This document shows, one piece after another, positions 27,753-36,070 of a DNA stretch of 64,000 nt. The number at the start of each line of letters is the position of its first letter. Positions within the stretch are counted from its first letter, which is position 1. The stretch is from Halomonas sp. HL-48 (GTDB taxonomy: Bacteria; Pseudomonadota; Gammaproteobacteria; Pseudomonadales; Halomonadaceae). The notes beneath the pieces are model-generated. The model made no database searches and was not told the DNA's origin. It saw nothing but the letters and a program-made list of their open reading frames with translations. The stretch is from positions 41,978 to 105,977 of the forward strand of contig NZ_LJZS01000012.1 of assembly GCF_001314875.1 (NCBI RefSeq). Reading direction: 5' to 3'. The translations under genes and the position numbers were made by a program.

Positions 27753-29777
27753 CTACCCCAGCGCCAGTTGTTTTTCTTTCATTTGATGCAGCTGGTCGCG
27801 CAAACGGGCGGCTTCCTCGAACTCGAGATTTTGCGCAGCCTCAAACATCGCATCTTCCAACTTACTGATCGCCGTGAGGAAATCGTGCTTGTTCATGTTG
27901 GCGGTATCGTATTCGGCGGCGGCCTCGGCGACCTTGCGATCACTGCCGCGTTTACGGCTGTTTTTCTTGCCGGGCGCCTGGGCGGCTTCCATGATGTCGG
28001 TTACCGAGCGGGTAATCGTGGTGGGGGTAATGCCATGGGCGTCGTTGTGTGCCTTCTGCTTGTCACGCCGACGCTCGGTTTCGTCCATCGCCCGGCGCAT
28101 GGAATCGGTCACTCGGTCGCCATAGAGAATGGCTTTGCCCTGGGCGTTGCGTGCGGCACGGCCGATGGTCTGGATCAATGAGCGCTCGTTACGCAGGAAG
28201 CCTTCTTTATCGGCATCGAGGATGGCGACCAGCGACACCTCAGGGATATCCAGGCCCTCGCGGAGCAGGTTGATCCCCACCAGGACGTCGAACTTGCCCA
28301 GACGCAGATCGCGAATGATTTCCACCCGCTCGACGGTATCGATATCCGAGTGTAGATAACGCACGCGAATCCCGTGCTCGTCCAGGTATTCCGTCAGGTC
28401 TTCGGCCATTCGCTTGGTCAGCGTGGTTACCAGGACCCGCTCGCCCACCTCGGTGCGCAGGCCGATCTCTGACAACAGGTCGTCGACCTGGGTACTGGCC
28501 GGGCGCACCTCCAGTTCAGGGTCCAGCAGCCCCGTCGGCCGCACGACCTGCTCGACGATTTGCCCGGCATGCTCGGCTTCGTAGGGGCCGGGCGTTGCCG
28601 AGACAAAAATCGTTTGCGGCGAAATCGCCTCCCACTCTTCAAATTTCATGGGACGATTGTCCAACGCCGACGGCAAGCGAAACCCGTACTCGACAAGCGT
28701 TTCTTTGCGCGAGCGGTCACCTTTGTACATACCTCCCACCTGGGGCACGCTGACGTGGGATTCATCGATGAACAGCAGCGCATCGTCGGGCAGGTAGTCG
28801 AAGAACGTCGGCGGCGGCTCGCCGGGCGCGCGGCCCGATAAATAGCGCGAGTAGTTTTCGATGCCGTTGCAGTACCCAAGCTCGAGCATCATTTCGATAT
28901 CGTACAGGGTGCGCTGATCGAGGCGCTGTGCCTCGACGAGCCGCTCGTGCTTGCGCAGCCAGTCGAGGCGCTCCTTGAGCTCGGCCTTGATATCATCAAT
29001 GGCGCCGAGAATGGTCTCGCGGGGGGTCACGTAGTGCGACTTGGGGTAGATCGTCATGCGCGGGACCTGGCCCCTTACGTCACCGGTCAGCGGATCAAAC
29101 AGCCGGATCGAATCAATTTCATCATCGAACAGCTCAACGCGCACCGCCTCTTCTTCAGCGTCCGCCGGAAAAATATCGATCACATCGCCGCGCACCCGGT
29201 AGGTGCCGCGACGAAAATCCATATCGTTCCGCGTGTACTGGAGTTCCGCGAGCCGGCGCAGAAACGCCCGCTGATCGATCAGCTCGCCGCGGGTAAAGTG
29301 CAGGCGCATCTTCAGGTACTGATCAGGGTCACCCAAACCGTATATCGCCGACACCGACACGACGATCAGGGCGTCGCGACGCTCCAGCAGTGCCTTGGTG
29401 GCGGAAAGGCGCATCTGCTCGATGTGATCGTTGATCGAGGCATCCTTTTCGATAAAGGTGTCCGATGACGGTACATAGGCTTCCGGCTGATAGTAATCGT
29501 AATAGGAAACAAAGTACTCGACGGCGTTATCAGGAAAAAACGCCTTGAATTCGCCGTAAAGCTGGGCGGCCAGGGTTTTATTGGGCGCCATGACAATGGT
29601 CGGGCGTTGCTGCTGCGCAACGATATTGGCCATCGTGAAGGTCTTACCCGACCCGGTCACACCCAGCAGCGTTTGATGGGCAAGCCCCGACTCAAGACCG
29701 CCGATCAGCCCCTTGATGGCGTTGGGCTGATCGCCTGCGGGCTGAAATTTCGATTGCAACCGGAATTGCTTGCTCAT
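27753..29777 (-). CDS. uvrB: Excinuclease ABC subunit B (UvrB)
   Basis: 674 residues from the second of two adjacent ATG codons, which has AGGAG at better spacing. Walker A is [10 protein letters not shown]; the beta-hairpin region is [12 protein letters not shown]; helicase motifs V-VI include [20 protein letters not shown] and QTIGRAARN; the C-terminal UVR motif ([10 protein letters not shown]) binds UvrC. UvrB verifies lesions in nucleotide excision repair. Length is normal. It is followed by nei. Confidence 0.97.
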   Translation of the reverse strand: MSKQFRLQSKFQPAGDQPNAIKGLIGGLESGLAHQTLLGVTGSGKTFTMANIVAQQQRPTIVMAPNKTLAAQLYGEFKAFFPDNAVEYFVSYYDYYQPEAYVPSSDTFIEKDASINDHIEQMRLSATKALLERRDALIVVSVSAIYGLGDPDQYLKMRLHFTRGELIDQRAFLRRLAELQYTRNDMDFRRGTYRVRGDVIDIFPADAEEEAVRVELFDDEIDSIRLFDPLTGDVRGQVPRMTIYPKSHYVTPRETILGAIDDIKAELKERLDWLRKHERLVEAQRLDQRTLYDIEMMLELGYCNGIENYSRYLSGRAPGEPPPTFFDYLPDDALLFIDESHVSVPQVGGMYKGDRSRKETLVEYGFRLPSALDNRPMKFEEWEAISPQTIFVSATPGPYEAEHAGQIVEQVVRPTGLLDPELEVRPASTQVDDLLSEIGLRTEVGERVLVTTLTKRMAEDLTEYLDEHGIRVRYLHSDIDTVERVEIIRDLRLGKFDVLVGINLLREGLDIPEVSLVAILDADKEGFLRNERSLIQTIGRAARNAQGKAILYGDRVTDSMRRAMDETERRRDKQKAHNDAHGITPTTITRSVTDIMEAAQAPGKKNSRKRGSDRKVAEAAAEYDTANMNKHDFLTAISKLEDAMFEAAQNLEFEEAARLRDQLHQMKEKQLALG

Positions 29778-29802
29778 CATTGCTCCTGTCGGGTAAGACG
29801 AG

Positions 29803-30213
29803 CTACGCGGTGCTCGTCGTGATATCCACGGTCGATTGGGTCATCAAACGCTGAATCGGGCAACGGTGGCTGATGTCTTCGAGCCTGGCGCGCTGCTCGG
29901 GGTCATCAATGCCGTGAAACGCAAGCGTGACTGCCAGCTTGTAAACCCCTTTGGTTTCCTGGCTGTCATCGCGCTGCACCGTCACCGTAATACCTTCCAG
30001 AGGCCACTGCTTGCGCTTGGCGTACATCTGAACCGTGATGGCCTTGCACGTTCCCAGGGCGATATCAAAATAATCATGCGGGTCAGGCGCGCTCCCATCA
30101 CCGCCTACGACGGGCGGTACATCGGCGTACAAATCCTCCAGGCCGCTCACCTCGACGCGCTGGCGAAAGACGTGGTTGCGCTCACTGATCACGGTAATGG
30201 GCTTATGCATCAT
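29803..30213 (-). CDS. OsmC-family protein, YhfA-like
   Basis: 136 residues of the OsmC/Ohr superfamily. The two redox cysteines are Cys56 (LGTCKAIT) and Cys118 (HRCPIQRLM). The N-terminal part is short and the protein is of the YhfA/general OsmC kind rather than Ohr proper. Family members reduce organic peroxides with a Cys pair. Its ATG overlaps the stop of the HMA-like gene (ATGA), so the two are translationally coupled. Confidence 0.85.
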   Translation of the reverse strand: MMHKPITVISERNHVFRQRVEVSGLEDLYADVPPVVGGDGSAPDPHDYFDIALGTCKAITVQMYAKRKQWPLEGITVTVQRDDSQETKGVYKLAVTLAFHGIDDPEQRARLEDISHRCPIQRLMTQSTVDITTSTA

Positions 30214-30407
30214 GTTACCTTTATGCAGAGATTGAGTTTTTCAACGGCCTTGATCAGCGCCTCGCGCTTTACACGGCCGTCTACCTCCGCGCCGTAGCGG
30301 CCCACTTCGGCACTGTCGACGCCGTCGAGCATCATCAACGCGGTGGTGATTTTATTGACCTGTTCGGCGGATGTGACGCCGTGAAAAGTTAATGATTGCT
30401 GTGCCAT
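30210..30407 (-). CDS. HMA-like ferredoxin-fold small protein lacking the CxxC metal site
   Basis: 65 residues resembling heavy-metal-associated domains: predicted beta-alpha-beta-beta-alpha-beta pattern with LTFHGV, a central LMMLDGVDSAEVG and a closing ALIKAVEKLN. The metal-binding CxxC expected in the first loop is absent (that loop reads VTSAEQV); the only Cys is near the C-terminus. An AAGGA box precedes the ATG. Fused by a 4-base overlap to the OsmC-like gene, suggesting joint function in thiol or redox chemistry rather than copper transfer (inference). Confidence 0.65.
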   Translation of the reverse strand: MAQQSLTFHGVTSAEQVNKITTALMMLDGVDSAEVGRYGAEVDGRVKREALIKAVEKLNLCIKVT

Positions 30408-30618
30408 CGCCTATCCTTGTTACGCATTCAGTGTATCAACACGGGTCAATGCCAACCGGATTGGCTCGCCGAACGATGTGGTTTCGCCCTATGCAATACT
30501 GATACAGACGAATGAGTCTAGCATGCAGCGTGTACCTTGCAATCGCCAGTCATCGCCCGCATCTATGGGCCATAGTGATTCGCATCACGATTCAGCCACC
30601 CCTTCATCAGGAGTTGTC

Positions 30619-31581
30619 ATGGCGACCGTTCCCTCAGCCGATGCCCTCAACCGCGGTGTTCGCCTTCATCATCTTGCCGCGCTGGACGTCAAAGGCGCCG
30701 ACGCCGAAACCTTCCTGCAGGGGCAGACCAGCGCCCAGGTCAGCCTGGCCGATGGCCGCTTTGCTCCCCTCACCTGCTTCTGCACACCGAAGGGGCGCAT
30801 GCTGGCCAATGCCCAACTGATGAAGCTTGGCGCTGAGCACTATCGGTTACTACTCAGCGCCTCACTGCTTGAGCTGCTCACCGCTCACCTAAAAAAATTC
30901 GCCGCCTTCTACCGGGCTGAACTATTGCCGCTTCCGACACTCCCGCTGATCGGGGTCGGCGATAACGCCCAGTCTTTTGCGGATAAGCTATCGTTAACGT
31001 TACCCGGCGCCCCGGGAACGCAAGCGGTCAACCCTCAGGCAAGCGTACTCTGCTACCCGGGCGATACGCCGCGCTGGCTGTTCTGCCTTGAAGACGACAG
31101 TGACGTCTCGGCGCTGGATGACGAGGCGGGCCGTGCCGCCTGGCAGCTCGCCGATATTCGCAGCGGCCTGGCGTGGCTGACCGAGGCTCAGCAGGATCAC
31201 TTTTTGCCCCAGATGCTCAACTGGGAAGCCCTTGGGGGTATCAGCTTCAAGAAGGGCTGCTACACCGGCCAGGAAGTGGTGGCCCGAGCGCATTTTCGCG
31301 GCCAGGTAAAAAAACGCCTAGTGCGCGCCGAATTACCGACGACGACACCGCCAAGGGTTGGTGCCAGCATCCTAAGCGATGCTGGCAAATCAGTTGGCGA
31401 GGTTGTCAACAGCGCCTTAACGGAGGCGGGCACGGTCGAGTTGCTGGCCGTGATGAACACCAAAGTGATCGAGGACGCGACGCCCATTCACCTGGAAGAA
31501 GTGCCATTAACGCTACTGGAGCTGCCCTACGCCATCGAGCGACTCGACCCCGAGCAACTCGCCATGGGCGTGGTCAACTAG
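30619..31581 (+). CDS. ygfZ: Folate-binding protein YgfZ
   Basis: 320 residues from the ATG with AGGAG six bases upstream; the frame is open 47 codons further, but that part is low-similarity leader. GcvT-like fold with the YgfZ signature KGCYTGQE, conserved Cys214. YgfZ acts with tetrahydrofolate in maintenance of certain iron-sulphur enzymes such as MiaB. It overlaps the tatD-type gene tail-to-tail by four bases. The fumarase nearby is itself an Fe-S enzyme, but no operon links them. Confidence 0.92.
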   Translation: MATVPSADALNRGVRLHHLAALDVKGADAETFLQGQTSAQVSLADGRFAPLTCFCTPKGRMLANAQLMKLGAEHYRLLLSASLLELLTAHLKKFAAFYRAELLPLPTLPLIGVGDNAQSFADKLSLTLPGAPGTQAVNPQASVLCYPGDTPRWLFCLEDDSDVSALDDEAGRAAWQLADIRSGLAWLTEAQQDHFLPQMLNWEALGGISFKKGCYTGQEVVARAHFRGQVKKRLVRAELPTTTPPRVGASILSDAGKSVGEVVNSALTEAGTVELLAVMNTKVIEDATPIHLEEVPLTLLELPYAIERLDPEQLAMGVVN

Positions 31582-32348
31582 TTTTCCAGAGGCAAACGGA
31601 ATAGCCGTCGGGCATTGGCACTGCTACAAGCAGCGACCTGCTCGACGGTTTGGTCGCGTAACGCCGCGATGGTGTCGCACACCTCGCTCACCCGACAAGG
31701 TTCATTGCGCTGGCCTTGATAGCCGCTGAGCGGCATATCAGGGCTATCCGTTTCCAGCACGTAGCTGTCGTCGGGCAGCGCACGAATAACGCGGTGCAGG
31801 CGTTTGGCGCGTGAGTAGGTCGCTGCGCCGCCCAGCCCCAGTACGTAGCCAAGATCGATAAACTTTTTGGCCTGTTCGTACGAGCCAGAAAAGGCGTGAA
31901 TCAGTCCTGTCCGTGACAGCGCACGCTGGCGCAGCCGCTTGGCAACGCTGTCGTTGGCCTTGACGCAGTGCACTACCACGGGCAATTCATGCTGCTTGGC
32001 CAACGTCAGTTGGGCGTCAAAATATCGCCATTGCGCCTCAAGAGTATCGTCAAAGCGCCCGTCAATCCCGCACTCGCCCACCGCAACGATCTCGGGCTGT
32101 TCACCGAGCAGCCTGTCCAGTTCAGTAAGGTCTGATGTCTGGTGCTGGTCAATGAAATAGGGGTGCAGGCCGGCGCACACGCTGAATGCCGCACGCTCGC
32201 CGAGGGCCAGCACGTGACTCCAGCGCTCGCGCGTAGTGCCCGGCACAATGAAATGCTCGACGCCCGCCCGCCTGGCCGCATCGATCACCGCCTCGCGGTC
32301 GGGGTCGAAGGCGGCAAAGTCCAGGTGGCAGTGGGCGTCAATCAGCAT
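31578..32348 (-). CDS. TatD-family metal-dependent hydrolase (YjjV-like)
   Basis: 256-residue TIM-barrel nuclease/hydrolase. Metal ligands appear in DAHCHLD (His6, His8), the mid-protein Glu of GECGID, HCVKAND and the ETDSPDMP Asp. Closest in style to E. coli YjjV, with which it shares the ETDSPDMPL-type end motif. Members are putative 3'-5' DNases. AAGGAGG precedes the ATG. Confidence 0.88.
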   Translation of the reverse strand: MLIDAHCHLDFAAFDPDREAVIDAARRAGVEHFIVPGTTRERWSHVLALGERAAFSVCAGLHPYFIDQHQTSDLTELDRLLGEQPEIVAVGECGIDGRFDDTLEAQWRYFDAQLTLAKQHELPVVVHCVKANDSVAKRLRQRALSRTGLIHAFSGSYEQAKKFIDLGYVLGLGGAATYSRAKRLHRVIRALPDDSYVLETDSPDMPLSGYQGQRNEPCRVSEVCDTIAALRDQTVEQVAACSSANARRLFRLPLEN

Positions 32349-32393
32349 GCTCGCCTCCTTGTCGCCGGTTATCGGACAGTCGGCGTACAGGGC

Positions 32394-33983
32394 CTAGTGC
32401 TCGCGAGTGGGCTGGAAGCGGATATCCGGCCACCGCTCCTGGATCATCTGCAGATTAACGCGGGTCGGCGCGATATAGGTCAGGTAGCCGCCGCCATCGA
32501 TGGCCAGATTGGTGCTTGCCTTGCGCTTGAACTCCTCGAGCATTTTAGCGTCTTCGCAATACACCCAGCGGGCCGTCTGCACATTGACGCCTTCGTAAAG
32601 GCAGTCAACCTTGTATTCCTCTTTCAGGCGATGGGCCACGACATCAAACTGCAGCGTTCCCACCGCACCCAGAATCAGGTCGTTATTATCGATCGGCATG
32701 AAGACCTGGGTAGCGCCCTCTTCTGACAGCTGCTGCAAACCTTTCTGCAGCGCCTTCATCTTCAGCGGATCCTTGAGCCGCACACGCTTGAAAAGTTCTG
32801 GCGCAAAGTGCGGAATCCCGGTGAAGCGCATATCCTCACCCACGGTAAAGGTATCGCCAATCTGGATGGTCCCGTGGTTGTGCAGACCAATAATGTCGCC
32901 AGGCCAGGCTTCTTCGACCTGGGAACGGTCGGACGCCATGAAGGTCAGCGCATCGGCAATCTTGACGTCCTTGCCAATACGCACGTGGCGCATTTTCATG
33001 TTTTTGTCGTACTTGCCCGAACACACCCGCAGAAATGCAATGCGGTCGCGATGGTTGGGATCCATGTTGGCCTGGATCTTGAACACAAAGCCGGTAAAGC
33101 GCGGGTCGTCGGCGGGCACGTCACGCACATCGGTTTCCCGGGCTTGCGGCGCCGGCGCATACTCGACAAAACCGTCCATCATCTCACGGACGCCGAAATT
33201 GCCCATCGCCGTACCGAAATAGACCGGCGTCAACGCACCGCAGCGATAGGCCTCGAGGTCAAACTGATGCGAAGCCCCTCGCACCAGCTCGACTTCCATG
33301 CGCAGCTCTTCGGCCTGCTCTTCACCCAGGATTTCGTCGACTTGAGGATTATCCAGCCCTTCGATGCGCTTATCTTCAGGAATGCGGCTGCCCTGGCCCT
33401 GGGTATACAGGTGGATCACATCATTGTAGAGATGATAGACCCCGCGGAAATGCCGCCCCATGCCGATGGGCCAGGTCATGGGCGCACACTGGATGTTGAG
33501 CACCGTTTCGACCTCGTCCATCACCTCAACGGGGTCACGGATGTCGCGGTCCATCTTGTTGATAAACGTCAGAATCGGCGTGGTACGCAGGCGGCACACT
33601 TCCATCAGCTTGATGGTCCGGTCCTCGACGCCCTTGGCGCCGTCGATCACCATCAGGGCAGAGTCGACGGCGGTAAGCGTACGGTAGGTATCTTCTGAAA
33701 AGTCCTCGTGACCGGGCGTATCTAGCAGGTTGACGATTCGCCCCCCATAGGGGAACTGCATCACCGAGGTCGTCACCGAGATGCCCCTTTCCTGCTCCAT
33801 CTTCATCCAGTCCGAGGTAGCATGACGGTCGTTGCGCTTGCTCTTCACCGAGCCTGCCAGCTGGATCGCATTGCCGAACAGGAGCATCTTCTCGGTAATC
33901 GTCGTTTTACCGGCATCGGGGTGCGAAATGATCGCGAAGGTTCTTCTAAGCCCGGCTTCCTGGGCTAATTGGGTATCTTTCAT
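32394..33983 (-). CDS. prfC: Peptide chain release factor 3 (RF3)
   Basis: 529-residue translational GTPase, standard RF3 length. The P-loop SHPDAGKTT is at 20-28; switch and G3 regions are ERGISVTTS and [19 protein letters not shown]4 is NKMDRD. The C-terminal part is RF3-specific ([27 protein letters not shown]). It recycles RF1/RF2 after termination. GAGG precedes the ATG. The next minus-strand gene is 45 bases downstream (tatD-like). Confidence 0.97.
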   Translation of the reverse strand: MKDTQLAQEAGLRRTFAIISHPDAGKTTITEKMLLFGNAIQLAGSVKSKRNDRHATSDWMKMEQERGISVTTSVMQFPYGGRIVNLLDTPGHEDFSEDTYRTLTAVDSALMVIDGAKGVEDRTIKLMEVCRLRTTPILTFINKMDRDIRDPVEVMDEVETVLNIQCAPMTWPIGMGRHFRGVYHLYNDVIHLYTQGQGSRIPEDKRIEGLDNPQVDEILGEEQAEELRMEVELVRGASHQFDLEAYRCGALTPVYFGTAMGNFGVREMMDGFVEYAPAPQARETDVRDVPADDPRFTGFVFKIQANMDPNHRDRIAFLRVCSGKYDKNMKMRHVRIGKDVKIADALTFMASDRSQVEEAWPGDIIGLHNHGTIQIGDTFTVGEDMRFTGIPHFAPELFKRVRLKDPLKMKALQKGLQQLSEEGATQVFMPIDNNDLILGAVGTLQFDVVAHRLKEEYKVDCLYEGVNVQTARWVYCEDAKMLEEFKRKASTNLAIDGGGYLTYIAPTRVNLQMIQERWPDIRFQPTREH

Positions 33984-34160
33984 CGGGCCTCATCATCAAG
34001 GTGTTCCCAGCCGGCCACAGCTGCTTTCCAGTGGCGGCGGCTTAGCGATATGCCATGGGGCGCAATTGTACCTTCGCAGCGCGCATTCAGCCATAAGCGA
34101 CAGGAGGGGAAGCACGATGCCTGGGCTGATCACACCGATACGGTTTGCCGGCGAAGGCCC

Positions 34161-34190
34161 ATAAAAAAACGCCGGATAAACCGGCGTCTA
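34161..34190 (-). terminator. Rho-independent terminator of the YjfB-like gene
   Basis: Seven-pair perfect stem (acgccgg / ccggcgt, five-base loop) followed on the minus strand by seven T. It lies about 35 bases beyond the stop of the small YjfB-like gene. Confidence 0.88.
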
Positions 34191-34222
34191 TTTATTACTT
34201 CATCCAACTGACAGTGTTGCAG

Positions 34223-34432
34223 TTAGGCGAACGTGTTGACCTGGGTACCCACGCTACCTTCCTGTGCCAGATCAGACTCGGAACCGGTATCAGCGGAAGC
34301 CATTATTTCGTTGACTTGCTGTGCTTGGGTGTCCAATGCCTCCTTGAACACCTGCATTTGCGCTTGCTCGGCGCTTTGCGCTTGGTTCATGGAAAGCGAC
34401 GTGCTTACTGCATTACTAACGGCTACATCCAT
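34223..34432 (-). CDS. YjfB-family small protein (putative motility-associated)
   Basis: 69 residues starting MDVAVSNAVST, with AQSAEQAQMQVFKEALDTQAQQVNEIM in the middle and a NTFA-type end. The MD(V/I)A start, Gln-rich amphipathic helix and K-x-A-(L/M)-D motif match the YjfB putative motility family, whose function is not established. GAGGT precedes the ATG and a strong terminator follows, so this is a monocistronic real gene. No flagellar genes are in the window. Confidence 0.75.
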   Translation of the reverse strand: MDVAVSNAVSTSLSMNQAQSAEQAQMQVFKEALDTQAQQVNEIMASADTGSESDLAQEGSVGTQVNTFA

Positions 34433-34504
34433 AGGATCACCTCAATGTGGTGCGAATGTATGAGTAGCCTAGCAAAGAGTACTAGTGCACGCAAAAAACA
34501 GGCA

Positions 34505-35746
34505 TCAAAACCGCTCAGCACGGAATGGCCGCATATCGATAGCGGGCGTTTTACCTTCCATCATGTCGGCCAGCAAATACCCAGTGGCAGGACCCAGCGT
34601 AAAGCCTTGGTGACCATGCCCGAATGCCAGCCAGAGCCCCGCATGCCGGGGCGCCGGGCCAATCACCGGCTTCATGTCGGGTAAACAGGGACGTGCGCCT
34701 TTCCAGGCAGCGGCATCACGCCGCTCGGCCAGCGGAAAGATCCGCCGCGCGACGTTTTCCGCGTCACTTAGCTGATGCTCATCGGACGGGGATTCAAGGC
34801 GGTCCAGTTCGGCCCCGGTCGTCAGCCTTACCCCGGCGTTCATTGGCGCCAGCAAGTACCCCACCTCCGCATCCATCAGCCAATGATGAAGGCGCGACGG
34901 CGGCTGCGTCGCATAGTGCATGTGGTAGCCGCGCTTGACGAAGGTTGGGAAATGGTAACCCATGCCTTTCAACCACTCGCCTGCCCAGGGGCCCATCGCC
35001 ACGACAACATCGTCAGCAGTGATAACCTCGTCGGCGGTCGTGACGCGCCATTGATCTCCCTGTTGCTCCACCGCGCGGATGTCACTCTGCGCAATCCGTC
35101 CGCCATTGGCGACAAAAGACGCTGCATAGGCGGCCACCAAGGCGCCGGGGTCTGCCACCGTCCAGGAATCCAGCCAGTGGATCGCCCCAATGATGTCCGC
35201 GCCAAGGTCGGGCTCTTTATCCAGCAGACCCGCGCGGTCCAGCACCTGAAACTGCACCGCAAAGCGCTCGCGCGCCTCTTCCGCCTCTTTCACCCGTTTG
35301 GCCAGCTTTTCCGGCGTTCGATATATCTCAAGCCAGCCTTGCTGACGAACGAGATGCGCGGCGTTCGCCGCCTCGATCATCGGCGCGTGCGTCTTGAGGC
35401 ACAGCTGAATGAGCGATGCGTATTCCGGCACAATCTGGGCATAGCGACGCGATGCCGAATGGCGCCAATAGCTGAATAACGGGGACACTGCCTTGAGCAT
35501 ACCAACAGTACGATAGCGAATATCCACGCGTCGATTGGGCAGTACGCTCAAGAGGGTCTTGAGATCACGGGGAAAGGGATATGGCTTTACTGCCTCACGC
35601 TGGATAATCCCTGCATTACCAAACGACGTTTCCTGACCTGGCTGGCGACGATCGACCAATGTGACGTGCATGCCACGCTGCTGAAGATGCCAGGCAATGC
35701 TGACACCGACCATACCCGCTCCTAGTACTACCGCGTGACGCGACAT
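34505..35746 (-). CDS. DadA-like FAD-dependent D-amino-acid dehydrogenase/oxidoreductase
   Basis: 413 residues from the ATG with AGGAGG eight bases upstream. FAD-binding VVLGAGMVGVSIAWHL (Gly9, 11, 14) at the N-terminus; FGNAGI and the late GHGHQGFTLGPATG segment match the DAO superfamily, DadA branch. Such enzymes oxidatively deaminate D-amino acids or related amines, passing electrons to the respiratory chain. No racemase (dadX) or transporter is adjacent, so the substrate is unknown. The frame extends ten codons upstream without a signal. Confidence 0.87.
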   Translation of the reverse strand: MSRHAVVLGAGMVGVSIAWHLQQRGMHVTLVDRRQPGQETSFGNAGIIQREAVKPYPFPRDLKTLLSVLPNRRVDIRYRTVGMLKAVSPLFSYWRHSASRRYAQIVPEYASLIQLCLKTHAPMIEAANAAHLVRQQGWLEIYRTPEKLAKRVKEAEEARERFAVQFQVLDRAGLLDKEPDLGADIIGAIHWLDSWTVADPGALVAAYAASFVANGGRIAQSDIRAVEQQGDQWRVTTADEVITADDVVVAMGPWAGEWLKGMGYHFPTFVKRGYHMHYATQPPSRLHHWLMDAEVGYLLAPMNAGVRLTTGAELDRLESPSDEHQLSDAENVARRIFPLAERRDAAAWKGARPCLPDMKPVIGPAPRHAGLWLAFGHGHQGFTLGPATGYLLADMMEGKTPAIDMRPFRAERF

Positions 35747-35844
35747 TGATACCGCCTCCTCTATCAACCCTTCCAAGACACGCAGGCAAGCCAGCGCATT
35801 CGCATTCAGTATTTAAAAAATAACACTGAACAAGTACCTTTAAT

Positions 35845-35866
35845 ACAGCTTAAAAAGCTGTTTTTG
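35845..35866 (+). terminator. Orphan terminator-like hairpin
   Basis: Seven-pair stem acagctt / aagctgt with a three-base loop, then a T-run in the plus direction. There is no plus-strand gene upstream, so it would end an untranslated or small RNA, or act as an attenuator for transcripts starting upstream. Confidence 0.5.
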
Positions 35867-35923
35867 AATACAAAATTAGATTTTTAATCTTTAAAAAGCC
35901 ATTAAACCGCAAACCTCACTAGT

Positions 35924-35942
35924 AACGGCATAGCAATTGCTT
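35924..35942 (+). promoter_or_regulatory. Candidate sigma-54 (-24/-12) promoter
   Basis: CGGCAT-AGCAA-TTGCT, with invariant GG (35927-35928) and GC (35939-35940) separated by exactly 10 bases as sigma-54 requires. It departs from consensus TGGCACG at three positions. It lies about 130 bases upstream of an ammonium-transporter fusion, a class commonly under NtrC/sigma-54 control. Confidence 0.5.
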
Positions 35943-36070
35943 AGTCTCTTCATGAGTTGGCGTTTGAAATCACCCAACGGCTTAGTTAAGTGCTGGCTTA
36001 ATCTGCGCCTGACTTTTTTATGCACCAAAATAATGCGCCTGACGCACCATAAAACAACGAGGACATCGCC

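Larger units (their letters stand above)
35747..36070. promoter_or_regulatory. AT-rich intergenic control region upstream of the Amt-GGDEF-EAL gene
   Basis: 324 bases without a gene, far more AT-rich than the flanks between about 35805 and 35910. It holds an orphan terminator-like hairpin (35845-35865) and a sigma-54-like element (35924-35942). The last ~60 bases before the CDS repeat the motif tgcgcctgac twice (around 36003 and 36035), with GCACC-type sequences. No ORF of note. Confidence 0.6.

Noticed and set aside
32808..33698. Long plus-strand ORF opposite prfC
   Set aside because: Antisense shadow of a clear RF3 gene with no family signature.
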